DNA of 6,603 bases from Spirochaetaceae bacterium (GTDB taxonomy: Bacteria; Spirochaetota; Spirochaetia; B11-G9). Position numbers and translations under genes: made by a program. A model generated the notes under the pieces. That model was given only the letters and a program-made list of their open reading frames with translations, had not been told where the DNA came from and made no database searches. Of the stretch, positions 6,484 through 6,603 are shown piece by piece (position 1 is the first letter of the stretch; each line of letters begins with the position of its first letter). The DNA lies in assembly GCA_030633365.1 (NCBI GenBank), contig DAOVSY010000165.1, positions 1 to 6,603 on the forward strand, written 5' to 3'.

Positions 6484-6492
6484 ATTATATCA
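6484..6492 (-). promoter_or_regulatory. Extended -10 promoter for the pentapeptide-MBL operon
   Basis: On the minus strand TGATATAAT is a perfect extended -10 element (TGnTATAAT). Its predicted start point near 6477 would give a leader of about 40 bases before the ATG at 6436. No convincing -35 box lies at 16-18 bp, which extended -10 promoters can tolerate. Confidence 0.5.
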
Positions 6493-6543
6493 ATCAGAGC
6501 TTTTTTCGATGTAACACATTTTGAATTTAAAAGTAACTCTTCT

Positions 6544-6603
6544 CTAAAATAACCACAGTAAACCGACGGAAAAAGCTAAAAACGAAATAATATCATATAC
6601 AAC
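6544..6603 (-). CDS. Probable C-terminal tail of a membrane protein (5' part outside window)
   Basis: On the minus strand only this frame is open from the right edge; the other two meet stops within 27 bases. It encodes VVYDIISFLAFSVGLLWLF then TAG at 6546-6544. The run of hydrophobic residues right up to the stop looks like a C-terminal membrane helix. The piece is too short to name a family, and chance is possible. If real, about 100 bp separate it from the pentapeptide gene on the same strand, with the two promoter candidates in between and no clear terminator hairpin. Confidence 0.35.
   Translation of the reverse strand, partial: VVYDIISFLAFSVGLLWLF

Noticed and set aside
6328..6552. 74-codon plus-strand open frame at the right end
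   Set aside because: It is antisense to the pentapeptide gene start and its promoters, with low-complexity content and no ribosome site.

Overview
The window is AT-rich, gene-dense bacterial DNA, with seven complete or nearly complete genes, one gene cut by the left edge and a probable gene tail at the right edge. The strongest hint of origin is a spirochaete (Spirochaetota, Treponema/Spirochaeta relatives). Two secreted or membrane proteins of unknown function (3199-2423 and 3964-4335) have blocks that I associate from memory with spirochaete-restricted families, and the codon usage and pentapeptide-protein style fit. This is inference; no rRNA or other phylogenetic marker is present. I see no mobile element, CRISPR array, tRNA or rRNA.

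Layout. (1) Bases 2-2441, plus strand: the C-terminal part of a UvrD/Rep-type superfamily 1 helicase whose Walker A region lies upstream of the window. It overlaps a B12-binding-domain radical SAM protein that appears to start at a TTG codon. (2) Bases 3199-2423, minus strand: a secreted protein of unknown function, convergent with and overlapping the radical SAM gene by 19 bp. It has its own good sigma70-type promoter, placed so that the transcript would start at the ATG (leaderless). (3) Bases 3272-5302, plus strand: a tight three-gene operon of a YggS/PLPBP-family PLP homeostasis protein, a small membrane or exported protein, and an RluD-family 23S rRNA pseudouridine synthase. (4) Bases 6436-5280, minus strand: a two-gene operon of a pentapeptide-repeat protein with an N-terminal Cys/His cluster and a small metallo-beta-lactamase-fold hydrolase whose HxHxDH signature reads HNHKPH. 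This operon converges on the RluD gene with a 23-bp overlap. (5) Bases 6603-6544, minus strand: a 19-residue hydrophobic open tail that is probably the C-terminus of a membrane protein entering from the right.

Most of the content is housekeeping: PLP homeostasis, ribosomal RNA modification and DNA unwinding. No complete new multi-gene system is evident. The points most worth a second look are the altered metal-binding motif of the MBL protein, the leaderless promoter geometry at 3199-3234, the two convergent gene pairs that share their 3' ends, the secreted unknown protein, and the 25-repeat pentapeptide protein with its putative zinc knuckle.
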